A stretch of DNA of 64,000 bases from Lunularia cruciata (taxonomy: Eukaryota > Streptophyta > Marchantiopsida > Lunulariales > Lunulariaceae), in the NCBI GenBank assembly GCA_948567375.1, contig OX419755.1:52780291-52844290 (forward strand). The letters are read 5' to 3'. Every line of letters begins with the position of its first letter. The first letter of the stretch is position 1. A program made the position numbers and the translations under genes. This document shows positions 44,650-57,207 of this stretch, one piece after another. The notes beneath the pieces are model-generated. The model saw only the letters and a program-made list of their open reading frames with translations, was not told the DNA's origin and did no database searches.

Positions 44650-45719
44650 GAGCACTTCAAACCCCAAGAAGATTTGTATCTGTATCTTCCTCTAAATCTG
44701 CTTCTTTATCTACCCACAAATCCAACTTTTTTATCAAAAAATTATGGAGGATGATAGATATAGTTATCCACTTAAATAAATAAGCATTTGGGGAGGGATC
44801 ATTTATTTGAACCCAAATCTCCCTCAATGAATGTCTTCTTCTCTTTAGCACTCCTATGTAATGCTTATTTAATACACAAGTGCATCTTACACATCTATTA
44901 AAATCAGATTTCTCCTAGGTTGTGTTATTTGGAACAAGGGAACCAGGTGACACATATGCACATACCATGCATCCTCTAATAAATATTATGAGTGCTCAAA
45001 CAAAGTGCAATTCCCTTTCTTTTTATCTCATTCCAAATTGATGATCTTCTCAAACAAGCCATGTTATGGCATGAACTTTGCATACCTAAAATTCAAAAAT
45101 TATTAGAAATGCGTTAAGATTAGCCTTGGAATCAACCATTTTAATACAAATATGTTACTCAAGACACAAATAGAATTGAATCTTGGATTTTGGAGCTTAG
45201 TTTACTACCAACAAAGTGATTGATTTTCTGCTTTTCATTAAAAAAATATGAACCATTGATGGACTAGTATCTTTTTCTACTCAAATAAGTTTCTTCATCT
45301 ATAGTGTGTTATTTGCAAGTGGAAACATAGTTCCATCTACAAATTCAATGCATCCAAGAGACCGTATTTGAGAAAACATAGATGATATCCTTGCTCTCTC
45401 ATTTTTTTCAGGCAATTTCACCTCCTCTTCAAGGGATAGAAATTATAACTTTCATTACTCTAGAGATGAATCTTACTATTGATCCAACACTGATTTCCCA
45501 AATATTTAAACCTCTAGCTACGGACCCACCATCCTCATGATGACCAAATATATCTAGAGCAAGAGCAACCTGGATCCATACAAGGGTTTGGTTTTTGGAA
45601 GAACCATTCTTAAATACTCTATGCTCTTTAACTGCACCTACTAAAGCTTGGAATGAGGACAAATCCATCCTAGTGAGTTGTCTAAATGCACACTCTTCCA
45701 ATTCTTTGAAAATTTCCAA
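44650..45719 (-). pseudogene. PIF/Harbinger transposase (DDE_Tnp_4 type) remnant
   Basis: The minus-strand frame 45719-45429 reads LTRMDLSSFQALVGAV, QVALALDIFGHHEDGG and WEISVGSIVRFISRV, matching the N-terminal helical part of plant Harbinger nucleases. Just after it, IRSLGCIEFVDGTMFPLAN (near 45345) holds the first catalytic Asp. The final open piece 44851-44657 reads RRRHSLREIWVQI, WITISIILHNFLI, the typical C-terminus. The middle is broken by many stops. I could not find terminal inverted repeats or the expected 3-base duplication. Confidence 0.7.
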
Positions 45720-48284
45720 AACAAACTTTGAACTATGAGCATAGTGTGTTCAATGTTGCAAATAACAAGAATTGTGAGAAAACTTCCATCATCTCCAAAG
45801 TAAATCTAGTGAATCATCCACTTGCTCTTCTTATGACCAAATGTTGTCATGGCCTTCATGAAATTGAAACCGCTCCTACTCATCTCCTCCATCATTATAC
45901 CTTGTTATGCATCTCATGATTTGGTGTTGAAGTAGAGATTAGGTACTTGTGCATGGCATTCTCATTACCAATACCAAATGTGGAAATCCCATTTTCACAA
46001 TCCTCTCTCTCTCCTAAATCTACTCACATTTCCCTTGATTTATCCAAGAAAAACTCTAAGCTTGCTTGATTTGGTGCTCTGAGATGATGTGCTTACTTGC
46101 ATGTACTTTGAGTATAGTTCATTTCAATTTCAAGATGATGCACTGGCTCATTTTGTATCTTACTCCTATAATTATTAACTACTCTTGATTCATCAGTGAT
46201 GTTTTAGATAGTACCATTACCTATTTCCTTAACCATAAAAGCTCTAGGGTGACAATGTAGAATACCCATATCCATTTTATAGCAATTTTACATATACCAT
46301 TAGCTTGGATCATTTTCCACTTCTGACCATTGTAAAATAATTTGAGATCATTCATAAAAACTTTTATGGATATGTTCTATCCCCATAAAACCTAAAAGTG
46401 AAACTCCCTTTTATGCAAGCACCAAATGAGTATATCTGAGGCACCATCAGCCGGAAACTAGTTGCTCCCAAGAAAGTTTCTAGATCACAATAGTGAACCA
46501 TGGAAGTGGACCTATATATAGGACTATGACCTCAATGCAAATGCAAGAGCTATTGGCTCTCCCAAGCAAAGTGAAGAAGGAGTCTATTGTGGATCTGCAG
46601 ACAAAAGTGTCACTTGGAAATGTGCTTTACAATTAGTGATTGTAAGTAGTAGTCAAAACACGGTAGTAGACTTTTCTCATTCAAGACTTGTTTCAATTTA
46701 TTTTGGACCATAGTAGATATACACATCTTGATATGATGGGCAACTACCCTCCTTGCATGTGTTGGCTGCAATCTTTCAACAACCTGATGACTAGAGTGTA
46801 TTTATAGTTTGAGTGAGAGATGATATACAGTCTATTCCAAAGATTCAATCTCCATCTTTTGATTATCGCAGACAGTTCATTCACAATAGCCTTGATAGTT
46901 TTAATCTATCCATTTAACATGCAATATGTGACAAAAAAAAGGATATTTTTTGATGTAATTTGTATACTAGACTTGGCACTCTTTCATATCTTGGTCAAGA
47001 TCTTCCAAGAGGAGTAGAAGATCAGATTAGGACATTGGATGAAGAAAAGAGAAGATGGTTTAGACTCTCTCCTTCTCTTTTTAGATCTTCTTCAAAGGCA
47101 AAAAGGCAACCACGTAGAACACAAGAAGGATGGAAGACCCATCAAGCCAATCAAGGGAGAGACAAAAAAGTAGAATGGGGCTAGGCTCCAATAGTTTCAA
47201 TATGAGAAATCTGCCCTACTACACCTAAGATATCCGGGCTATGCAAATCATAAGGTCTGTAGACTACTTGAGCATCCAAGGAAGCATTACTTAGAGTGGT
47301 TGCTCTCCTATGGATTGCAACAGCCAATGCTCTCTATAGAGCAAGGACACACGCCATCTAAAGTATACTACAAAGTATGACAATGAGAATGATACCCCTA
47401 GAATCCAATATGATAAGCTCTTGCTCATTCCCCAACAAATATATCAAATGCCATGTCCATCACTCCATATGACTCCAAGGCTAGAGGAGAAAAGAGGTGA
47501 CCTCACTACATACCTATATACTTGGAGACCTTACATGTTGCTACTCCTTCTTCAAAGGATGGCTCATATGGAGCTAAGGATTTGCTTGGAATATGCAAGT
47601 GGCATGCAATGGATTATCTTGAACAAGGTTTTCACTAAGCATCGATAATTGGGTCTTCAAGTGTGCAAGTTTGACCTTGAATCAAACATGCCAAGAGAGT
47701 TGTTGGATGGCAAGATCAATGGCAATTCAACTTGTGCTCATTGTCCCAATGGCTATCAACTTGTGATTATTGGAGTTTGTCACTTGCAATATAAAGAATG
47801 ACCATAAAATTCTCATACAATTTCAATGTGCCACAAATAATTAGAAAAAAAGCAAAGCCGGATATGACGCATTGTCACACGTTCTAGATCAAAATAGGGC
47901 TTTTGGTTTGGGAGTTTGAGAGAGTGTGGAGACTGGAGAGGAGAGGGAGAGATGTGAGAGAAAGACATAAATTTCTTGAGGTTTCTCTAGCAAATAATAC
48001 CTGAGTGAATAGTCCATTCTATTTGTTTTCAATTTTGGTTCTATTGGTACCTAGATTGAAGACTATGGAGAATTCAGTAGAAAGTTATGGGGATCTTTAG
48101 GTTCTTTTGGATTTAAAGTGATCAATACACATTGAGAGTGATGGGTTGGTAATTTTCATTTCCATCTTTTGGTTTTCATGATTGAGTTCCATGGGAAGTT
48201 AATTTGAAAAATTTTGAGATGGAAACTGAAAGTTATGAGAGCTTTTAGTGTTTAGTTTGGAGAGATTGTATTTTCTCTTGTGAG
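45720..48284. other. No recognised gene
   Basis: Short frames only (46960-47184 and 47421-47648, about 75 codons each), not recognised. A TATATATA stretch lies near 46512. Probably old, unclassified transposon debris. Confidence 0.4.
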
Positions 48285-48728
48285 TTGGAATGTGAGGGGT
48301 TGGGGTTTTGCAAGTGCGGGGAGATATGGAGAGGAGTATCATGTGTTACTATCATTATTCTTGTGCTAGCCATGGCTACACCTCCCCATGTAGGGCCGCC
48401 TAGAGCAACTCAAGATACACCATGCTTGGTATATCATAGACTCTTTATCTTGCAAGGGAAAAAGACCCATGTAAGAAGGATGCACAAGGACTATGACTGG
48501 ACCACTTGGGATGCTCATGTGAGACAAGCAACCAAATTGACAATACTAACACTTGGGATTACACACGCTTCCTTTATCCCTATGTTGATTGTTCTAGAGA
48601 TACCAATTGAATCATGGGAGTGGTTAGCTTCTCATGCGGGTTACATTTTAGGGCAATTTGAGAGTATTTTTCCATGTCCATGTCTATTCCATGGGCTACC
48701 CTATATGCTCCATGATGAGGCTAGATAG
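48285..48728 (+). CDS. Unrecognised ORF, up to 147 codons
   Basis: Open frame with an internal ATG about 28 codons in (MATPPHVGPPRATQDTPCLV), then KKTHVRRMHKDYDWTTWDAHV and LASHAGYILGQFESIFPC. I do not recognise it. It precedes the reverse-transcriptase remnant by about 300 bases and may be part of the same old element or an unrelated pseudogene. Confidence 0.25.
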   Translation: MECEGLGFCKCGEIWRGVSCVTIIILVLAMATPPHVGPPRATQDTPCLVYHRLFILQGKKTHVRRMHKDYDWTTWDAHVRQATKLTILTLGITHASFIPMLIVLEIPIESWEWLASHAGYILGQFESIFPCPCLFHGLPYMLHDEAR

Positions 48729-49039
48729 GCTTTTTACCTACCACTTGATTTTTTGGCACATGATTCCTTGTACAAGTTCATATTCATGTTCATATTCATA
48801 TTCACCTCTAGCATAGTTCATATTCCTCCTACTCCCTCAATGATGTTATGCTAGAAGGAGACATGTAGGGCATAGAGAGGTGGCTGCTAGATTTCATCAA
48901 TTTTGAGTGGGAGATTGAGTGGCCCTACAAGAGGAGTTTGTTAGGGCTGCACGTTTTAGGAGATAAGTCTTGCCACAAGATACCACAAAGTCCACTTGAT
49001 TGCAATGGTGTAGGACACTGGATCAGGCAAGAGAGTTTA

Positions 49040-51060
49040 GTAGAGTAGCATGAGCACTACACTCTTTGTCTATGGCTAGTCCTACTGATGAGACTATCTC
49101 TTCCCTACGCTCACTACATCCTACGGCAAGAGAAAGATTACCATTAGAGGTCTTAGATTATCAGCTTGAGCAACCTTTATGTCTAGATAGGTCACTTTTT
49201 TCACAAGCATTGTGCACTGCTCCTCAGCTTTCCTCAAGAGGCTTTTCAAGGATGGTATATGAGCATCTTAGAGATTTGCTTTTAGGCAGATGATCTTTCT
49301 AGTGGTTTCACTAAGTTGTTTCAAGTGGCTATAGTAGTAGCAAGAAGAGACATTCATATGTCTATTGGTTAGGTATTAGGTGCTAGTTGACTTCTTGTGA
49401 TGGAGAAGGACACAAGAGCATTAGACCAATTGTTATTGGAGAGATCTTTTTACATTTGGTCAGCCACACCATTGTCCTTCAACATCATTCTCACTTTTGA
49501 CAACACCTCAGTCCATATCAATTTGGAGTAGCTACACCTAGAGGATGTGATGCTATATCTCTAAGTATTAGGGCTCTCCTAGATATCCATCCGGAGTGGG
49601 TCGTCCTACAAGTGGATGTTGAGAAAGCTTTTAATAGCATCTTACAAGCATCCATCTTTAGAGAGCTTAGGGAGGCTAGTAGATCCTCGGAAAGTCTTAT
49701 TCCTTTTGTGTGGTCTTTTTATGGCTCTTTTGCTTCTCTTTACAACCAACATGGTAGTTCATAAGAGGGAGTCACCGTCTTGGAGTTAATTGTTGGTACA
49801 CATCAGGGAGATCCTTTAGGTAGACCCTTATTTGTCACGGCTTACTTACCTACTACTTTGGCCATGCCAGGTTGTGTATTTCTTTCCTTGGCAGATGATG
49901 CACACATCATGGGCCCTATAGATCAGATTAGGCAGGCCTTTGACCACATGACTACCGAGCTCTATCTAGTAGGCTTGAGAGTCAAGGTGTCAAAGTATAG
50001 TGCATGGTCCTCTTTAGGCATCCCTCCTCACCTTGGGCTTTCAGAGGGGTATATCACATCTACAAATGAACTATGTGTTCTTGGAGTGCCAATAGGATCC
50101 AAGGATTTTGTCACATGCTTCTTAGACATTGCTCTTGTAGAGGATGCTCTCCATGTGGATGACCTTTTGTTATTAGAAGATCATATGTGGCATTTGGTAT
50201 ACTCTCCTCTAGTATTGCTCGTTGACCGACTTACCTCTTGTGCATAGTCCTCCTTCCTTGACCTTCCTATCATGTTTGAGAGCCTTTGATAGGGGATTAT
50301 GGGAGTCTTTGGTGATATTATTGGACCAAGGACATTTGAGTGTGTGACAAGGGATTTGACGCATATACACAAATCTTCACCAATCTCATGTGGAGGGGTT
50401 GGCTTGCTATCTATGGAGGAGACAACACCTATAGCATTTTTGGGTAGTTGGGCTCTCTTTGCACCCCTACTTTCTTCTTATTTTGTGGTTCATGATAGGC
50501 CAGTTTTGGAGACTTATGTGACAAATTTGGAGTAGGGATCCTTTTCTCTCCTCATGTTATTGTGGCAGATGAAAGATAGTCTATCCTCATGGGCACAAGA
50601 GGACCTTCTATCTTTTGCTTCACTATTGTCTGATTGGACTAGAGGTTTACAATCTTCCTTGATGGAGTGACAATGTCATCATATGCTACATTCTCTCTTA
50701 GTTGACTCATCCATTCCTCAAGCTACTAGAGCACATCTTTGCTCTTGCTCTGGCAAGGGTGCAAGCTCTTGGATCCTAGCTCAACCATGCATTAGGGCAT
50801 TCTGACTTGCACCAACTATTTTCTCCATAGTGATGAGGTTTTGCCTAGGTCTAGTTCACCCATCTGCATCTTCATTACTCACTTGTGAATGTGGTTCTAC
50901 ACTAGATGCAATAATGGTCCATATGATAGTGTCCTTTTGGAGGACAAAGGATAGCTACCCATGATGCTATTAGGGATATAGTGTTTTCTATGGCACGAGA
51001 GAGTGGATACTTGGCTTGGCGGTGTCACAAGGATTGTATGGTTTCAAGAATGCACCAAGC
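49040..51060 (+). pseudogene. Non-LTR-like reverse transcriptase remnant, part 1
   Basis: The N-terminal part includes ISSLRSLHPTARERLPLEVL and SRGFSRMVYEHLRDLL. RT blocks follow: GVATPRGCDAISLSIRALL, VLQVDVEKAFNSI (first catalytic Asp), THQGDPLGRPLFV, FLSLADDAHIMGP (catalytic ADD), KVSKYSAWSSLGIPPHLGL and VLGVPIGSKDF. Frame 49780-50247 is open for 155 codons. Later pieces (RTFECVTRDLTHIHKSSPIS, THDAIRDIVFSMARESGYLAW) bring it to about 51030. It is a plant RT family with the ADD box, not gypsy or copia; exact clade uncertain. Many frameshifts. Confidence 0.75.
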
Positions 51061-51181
51061 ACCTAGTTGCTTTCACTTAAACTTCACAGTATGATGGCAT
51101 GAGTAGCATGCATAAATTTTGATAGTTGGAACTTTCAATGAATACCAGACCCATATGATGAAACCTATCGCTGAGTTTCTT

Positions 51182-51400
51182 TTATTCCTTCTTGGCTGCA
51201 ACAACTGCTACAATGTGCTCTAGTTTCTTACAATTACTGCATAGAGGCTCTATTGAACATTCAGCGGTTATGTACCCTGATACACCACAATCATTGTAGA
51301 CCAAAGCATTGGGACAGTCCCTTCCAAAATGTCTTGTGCACCTGGCAGGAAATAGTCCTAGGAGCAATTGGCTTTGACAAGAAATTCAATTGCCATTCAT
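51182..51400 (-). pseudogene. GIS2/CNBP-like CCHC zinc-knuckle protein fragment
   Basis: The minus strand reads CTRHFGRDCPNALVYNDCG, VSGYITAECSIEPLC, SNCKKLEHIVAVV. The spacing is that of consecutive CCHC knuckles in plant GIS2-like (CNBP-type) nucleic-acid-binding proteins (GHFARECPN, CNNCGLPGHIAAEC, CWNCREPGHMA), with several Cys/His lost. It is intronless and cut on both sides, which fits a retropseudogene fragment. A retroelement gag is less likely because three linked knuckles are present. Confidence 0.5.
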
Positions 51401-51800
51401 CTCTCCAGCCTTTTCCTTCTTTTGTGATGTTCTTTGATCTCTCTCGTACCTTTTCCTTCTTTTTTGTTGTTCTTTGATCTCTTCTCCTTCCTTCTTGACT
51501 TTTCTCTTCCTTTCTTGCTGCTTTGATTTCCTTTAATTTGTGCTTTGCCTCTTTGCCTTATGTTTCCTTTCCTCCCTACCAATTTCCTTTCCTGCCTATG
51601 TTTCCTATTTCCTAATCTTTTCCTTCCCTCTTGCTTTGATTTCCTCTGATTTTTGCTTTGACTCTTTGCCTTCCATTTCCTTTCCTCCCAACCAATTCCC
51701 TTGCATGCCTTTGTCTCCTTTCCTCCCTAGCAATTTCCTTTCTTCTCTTTGTTTCATTTCCTCCCTACCAATTTTCTTTCCTTTCTTGCAATTTTGAAGA
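51400..51800. repeat. Pyrimidine-rich degenerate repeat
   Basis: The plus strand is a C/T-rich tract in which TTTCCTTTCCTCCCTACCAA, TTGCTTTGATTTCCT and CTCTTTGCCTT recur irregularly. Frames through it are compositional. Confidence 0.75.
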
Positions 51801-53870
51801 CTAACAGAGGAGAACGATATTGGTGTCAGGACGTGACATATGAGTTATATCACCAAATCAACAAGGTCATCACTTGTGAAAACATCTTCGTGGCTTTTGA
51901 AGGGGCTTCATTCAGACTTTTACTTGATCCAACATGAGTTTATGTACTTGTATCTTCATATCCAATGGAAGTATGATCAATCAATGTTGTTTTTGTTGTA
52001 TGAAGGCATTGGTGATTTTCTTTATGAAGGTGGCCCGATTCATATAGAGTACAATAGAGTTTCTCTTCTTGGTAAAGTAAATGGTACTTTCAATGTAGAA
52101 ACAAAAGTCCATGATGGTATTCTATCATCATCATCTTTCACATCTACAAAGACTATTGGTTGGTCAGGTTGGTACTTGAATGTACCCAAATCTCCCCTCT
52201 TGATTCCCTAAAATCCTTCCCAAAAGAATCAATAGAATTTTAGACAGTTCTATATGGATCTGTGATAAGCTTTATGTTTGAGGCTCTATATCAAGTGTGC
52301 TTACTCTTGTAATCGGACCCCTTAGAGCAAAACCGCTGATTGTATAGATATGATATTGCTAACTCGTGCAAGTTGTGCCCATCTTATCACATCTAGGCTG
52401 ATCCGGGAGATCTATCTCATCAACTTCTTTTAGGAAGTCAAATACTGCATTTTGCTTTGAACCAACTTACTAAGATAGGCTTTCTGTCAATTCATCCATC
52501 ATTGTAAAGCCAAATTGTCAGCAAAAAAGATCTGCCTCTTCAAAATCAAGTGGTGCCAACAGCAAACTCAAGCACAAGAACCACATTTACCATCTTATGT
52601 GTAGAGGAGTTCTTGTAATCCTTTATTGCACGACTTTTGGAGAGGACTTCAACATGAACATTGACAATCTGTCTTATTCTCCTATCAATTTCCTTTCCGA
52701 CCGTCTATGCATTCAACACATTACCTCGTCTATTTTGGCGTGTATGAAATATTATGTCTCAATATTCATATATTCTTCCTTCCATCAAAAATCCATCAAC
52801 AAGACCACAACGACAAAAATCACCAGAGCACATATAAACACCAAAACACATACTCACTCCTTGGAAATACAAAGCCACAAGAAGAACTACATTTTTGACC
52901 TCATGATTTGTGGCCTCCTCTTGTTTTCCTTCTTCCTCTCTTATTGCTGCTTCAATTTCCCGTTCCTCTCTACCTTCTATTTTCTTTCCTCTCTAGTTCC
53001 ATTTCCTTTCTTGTTGCTTTGATTTCCAGTATGTGGAGCTAGCTAGCCCAGTATGGACAACAATCAAGAGTACTCCCCAAAATTCCTACTTCCTCAACCT
53101 TTATAAACCTACGGAGCATTTGGAGCTCCCAAAGTTTCAATGTATGCCTGCTTTGCATTCTCTTGAAAACTTGAATTCTTTTTTTTTGCTCTAATAGGAA
53201 ACATCAAAGTACAGAGTATTTCGCTCCAGATTCTGGAACCGCCTCTCACTATTCCCAACAGTCCTTGCTCCTGTATGTATCCATCCAACTTGATTAAACT
53301 TGTTTCAATATGTATAATAGAGCTCTCTTCACCTAAGCTTACTATCATTCAATTCCTATCTTTGCCATTGTTCGACGTTCACTCCTCACCACTCTACTCT
53401 ACAGTCCTCACCTCCTTCTCTGCAGAAACCCATGTCCACCTCACTCATGCACACCCCACAATAGCACAAGTCCCAAACACCCAAGTTCTCACTGCCCATG
53501 AGTTGAGTTGAGTTGAATTGAGACCAGGTACTCTTGAGATTGACTTCTTCTCCCTTTCTTACCTTGGCCCCACTTCCACTTGCGGGTACCTACAACATAT
53601 TAGCAGCCACTATTTTGGAAGCTATCAAAGTTACTACCTAGAAAGTACTTTTTAAGTAAACAAAAGTTACTACAAATGACACAATTTTATTTGAAAAAAA
53701 CTCTAATTTCCACAATTACTAGAAATCCCCTATTGGAATCTAAAAGTTACTGCCTACAACTAGCATTTTTACTAAATCTAAATAATTTTCTACTATTTTA
53801 CCTACCACATTAAATAGCATTAATGTAACATACAGATTAATTCCCCTATGATAGCGTGAGTGTTCGTATG
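51801..53870. other. Unrecognised sequence inside the split RT element
   Basis: Open frames at 51840-52211 (123 codons, YEGGPIHIEYNRVSLLG, IGWSGWYLNVPKSPLL) and 52597-53022 (141 codons) are not recognised. A second C/T-rich tract lies at 52900-53025, with words like those at 51400-51800. No terminal repeats found. Confidence 0.35.
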
Positions 53871-53879
53871 CTTTGTAGA

Positions 53880-54260
53880 CGACACGTGTCAATGTAGACT
53901 TATACTTGATCCGAGATGATAAGGTGACAATAGCGGATGTCGTGGTTATGGACCGTAGGCGTGATACACTTTTGGAGGGAGTTGTTACCCATCTCCCTAG
54001 ATGGGCTATGAGTGCAGCAGCTGCTTGCAAAGTCTCCAAGTATAGGGGTATGTAGCGAGGTCACCTCTTTGTTCCTCTAGCCTTGGAATTATATGGAGAT
54101 ATGGACACGGTGTTTAACGCATTTGTCAAGGAGTCTATGAGAGCCTATCATGTTAGGCGCCAAGGGTACCACTCTCATTCTCATATTTCGTAGCATATTT
54201 TAGACAATGTGTGTACATTGCTCTACAGAGTGCAATCCATAGAAGAGCAATCACACTAGG
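53880..54260 (+). pseudogene. Non-LTR-like reverse transcriptase remnant, part 2 (C-terminal domain)
   Basis: The plus strand reads DDKVTIADVVVMDRRRDTLL, then GHLFVPLALELYGDMDTVF, NAFVKESMRAYHVRRQGYH and LLYRVQSIEEQSH. I know this pattern as the C-terminal region of the same ADD-box RT family as the part at 49-51 kb. Part 1 ends just before this region should begin, so the two look like one element split by about 2.8 kb. Confidence 0.6.
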
Positions 54261-55657
54261 TGATGATTCTTCAAATGCTCTAGTTGTTTTAGACCGTACT
54301 ACTTGCATAGCTATGATATCTTAGGTGCAGTAGGGCAAATTTCTCATTTCGACTTTATTGGGGCTTAGCCCCATATTACCTTTTTTGTCTCTCCTTGTCA
54401 GGGCTTCATGGGGCCTTCTCATCCTCCGAACTTTCTAAGCGGTCGCCTTTTACTCCCATGTCTATATTTTTTCAGGTACCATAATCATATCATACTCATG
54501 TGACCGACAACATTGATTCAACTTGGAGCAAAATTTGACGACAGCAAAGCAATTGTCGACGAAGCTAAATTAGTGAGAGCGGAAAACATTGAGGTCGAGA
54601 TATCGACATGTCCCTTGCTTTTCTTCTGATTCTTGTAACAAAATTCAGAGGTCCCCTTCGAGAGAGGGGAATATATCATGGTCAATTGAATTTTCCACCT
54701 TCATTTCATTCGAGGTCATGGAAAAAGCTTCTGAATCTAAAGAATCGAAGACGTTTCCATTCATAAAAGAGTAGATCCATAACGGACGGGTTGCAGAATG
54801 CAATGACAAACACACCCGATGTTGATGATAGTGATATACACCACATTTGGACCCTGTATTTGTCAGTTCACTGTGGGCGTCTGTGTCGATATTCTGCATA
54901 GATTGTTGCACGGCGCCATTACATTCTACGCAAGCTGTATTCATTACAACTGTTTCATTTCGAGAAAGTACTAAGAGAAGATCGTCGGACTTATGGACGA
55001 CATATATGTTTTTTAATTTGCAAGTTGAAAGCACTTAATGATGACTTTGAAATTTTGAAAATGGTCACTTTTCTCACTTGCAATGTCCATTATAGACTGC
55101 CCTCTGCTTTTGTAGTCGCGCGTTGAAGATATCCCCTTCCAAATCACATTCGTCGCTATCTTAGTGACCTAAGGGATAAATCAAAGAAGACAATTTCACG
55201 CCAAAATTTCTTCAAGAAAATGTAAAGGAGGTAAAACCTGGAACATCACATAGTCGTATGCAAATTGATTTCTTGTCCTAGCACACATGATGGCTAATAA
55301 ACTCTGAAAGGTAAAAACCAAATTTTTGACCTCGGGTTAGTAAATCTCACTGCATCTATGCTGCAGCATCATGGAGGAAAGAAAGGTAATGTAATACAGT
55401 TCTCCAGATTCGAGATTATCGTGTGGTGAAGATAGTAATTAATTAAGTGGAAGGTGATGTTTAGCCTGAACCAACATATTATTCAGCAATAGTTGCTTAA
55501 TGTAGTAGGAATAGAATACGGTGATGTTAATTAACTTAATTAATTATTGCTCTTGTGCTAGTGTCTGAAGAGCGTTGAAGACAGTTGAAGCTCAGGAATG
55601 TGAGAGATTTGGAAGCAAAAATCGGTGTGGGTGTGGTGGAGACGGTAGGGAATAGTG
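54261..55657. other. Element 3' flank and upstream region of the RPA34-like gene
   Basis: Minus-strand frame 55034-54645 (129 codons, Cys- and His-containing) is not recognised and has no homolog in the window. 55440-55560 is AT-rich (TTAATTAACTTAATTAATTA). No clear TATA box. CpG density rises from about 54.4 kb, marking the end of the retroelement nest. Confidence 0.45.
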
Positions 55658-57207
55658 ATGGCGGCAACGCCGAAGACGAAGGGAGGCGTTGACAAAGCGC
55701 AACGCAGATTGAGTTTCGCGAAGGATGGCGCCTTTGGCCTTGAAACTGAAGGTCGAAAGACTAGGTCTGTATTGAGTTCGATTGTAGCTGTGTTGGTGAA
55801 TGTCCCGAACCTCGGTCTCGCCCACGTAAGAGCTCGGATTTCTGATTTAAGCTCCATGGGGCACAGCTGGATGTATCCAGCAGCTGAGGAATCGGTCTTT
55901 TGTTAGATTTTGACAAGATTTGCCCGATTGTTTTGAATTGCGCAGTTATTCGCCCCCCGAGCACTTCAAGAAAATAGACGGGACTGAAACTCTTGTGGAA
56001 GAAGCTTTGGACAGCAATATCGAGTTGTGGTTAATAAGAGTACCGGTCAACGAAGTTAGCGACTACACCGTTGTCCCCTGTCACGTGCAATTGGTGTGCA
56101 ATTAGACTCGGGAGTAATTTAAGCGGGAGTTAGGGTTGAACGCCGCGGAACTCAGGAGCCTTGCTTTCACTGATGTAGATGACGGATTTCTGCAGATAAC
56201 TCAAGAAGACCTCGTAGAAAAGAAGTTGAGAATCACTGTCGATTCTGCAGATGGAAAAATGGGTCATTTCTTTAGCTTGCAAGGTTCGTCACGACATATG
56301 TTTTACGTTAACTGGTTGTCATTTCTAGCTTTAACCATGGCTATTGGGAATGAAGGGCTTTGGGACAATTTGTTCGCTTTAGTCTGTCGCTGAATTCCTC
56401 CGGTGTTGAGTGATGTCTCCATTAAACAGGTCAGGAGTACAATATTGTAAGACAAGATAATGGGGATGTTATTCAACCTTACGCCGTCTTGCCGACTGGT
56501 TCAGGCCCGTATAATGGTACGTGTATTGTGACAGGATACTATTTAATTATGACAGAATACCGCGAAGGTGGAGACTAAGCCTCAAAATAGTGCAAGCAGT
56601 AGTGCGCTTTTGAGATTATAGATCCCAAATGCCATCTATAGCTTTCATGCTCAAAACTATAGATCTACAGCGACTGCTCCGAGTGAAATGTTTTACAACT
56701 CTACTCAGGCTCGAAGTGTTTTACACGCAATTTATTTCTCAAACAGGGAACTTATTCTATACCTCCGATGTTTTTATTTACAGTGAGGAAAATAAGGCGG
56801 CAGGTGTGCTTTGTACGCAACCAACGTCTCACGAAGGATCCTAATTTATTGGAAGCCAGTTTTCAGCCTGCGCAAGGTCAGTTCGGTGTTTCATCTTGTG
56901 AGAACTTTGTTTAGATCTTTATCGGCTGCTCTTGTCATATGCAGTAGTATAGTCAGTATCAGAACTTTAACTTGACTGGATGTACCTCTATATTGACCTA
57001 CATACTCGCAGTAGTGGTATATATTCTAGCCTCCATTATGGCTTCCTCTTGCGGAAGATTTGCTTCAAGACAGTACTGAGGTCGAGCAAGTGGGTTGCAG
57101 AGGTCCTGAATCCCCAGAAGATTGATCCTGTAGCCACTCACAGTGAGAGATCCAGGGAAAAGTCGTCGAAGAAGAAACGAAGGCGTGATGCTGCTGCAGA
57201 GAGTTGA
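55658..57207 (+). CDS. RPA34-like / mediator-associated protein 2-like gene, six exons
   Basis: Predicted exons with GT-AG borders and continuous frame: 55658-55764, 55946-56054, 56130-56283, 56430-56516, 56747-56803, 57074-57207 (stop). Product about 215 aa. Key features: SYSPPEHFKKIDGTETLVEE, then ELWLIRVP, a beta-rich middle (LRITVDSADGKMGHFFSLQG, QEYNIVRQDNGDVIQPYAVL, NLFYTSDVFIYSEENKAA), and a basic Lys/Arg-rich end (KSSKKKRRRDAAAES) like a nucleolar signal. 'LWLI..P' followed by a small beta domain and a basic tail recalls plant mediator-associated protein 2, a relative of the Pol I subunit RPA34 that pairs with RPA49. Function as Pol I or mediator partner is inference. The start is the first ATG of a 107-base exon. 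Alternative: exon 5 might run to 56876, but that needs a frame change. Confidence 0.55.

Noticed and set aside
51540-51797. Phe/Leu/Pro-rich ORF resembling a membrane protein
   Set aside because: Translation of a C/T-rich degenerate repeat; no conserved pattern.
55558-55964. Minus-strand frames over exon 1 of the RPA34-like gene
   Set aside because: The plus-strand exon chain with GT-AG borders explains the region.
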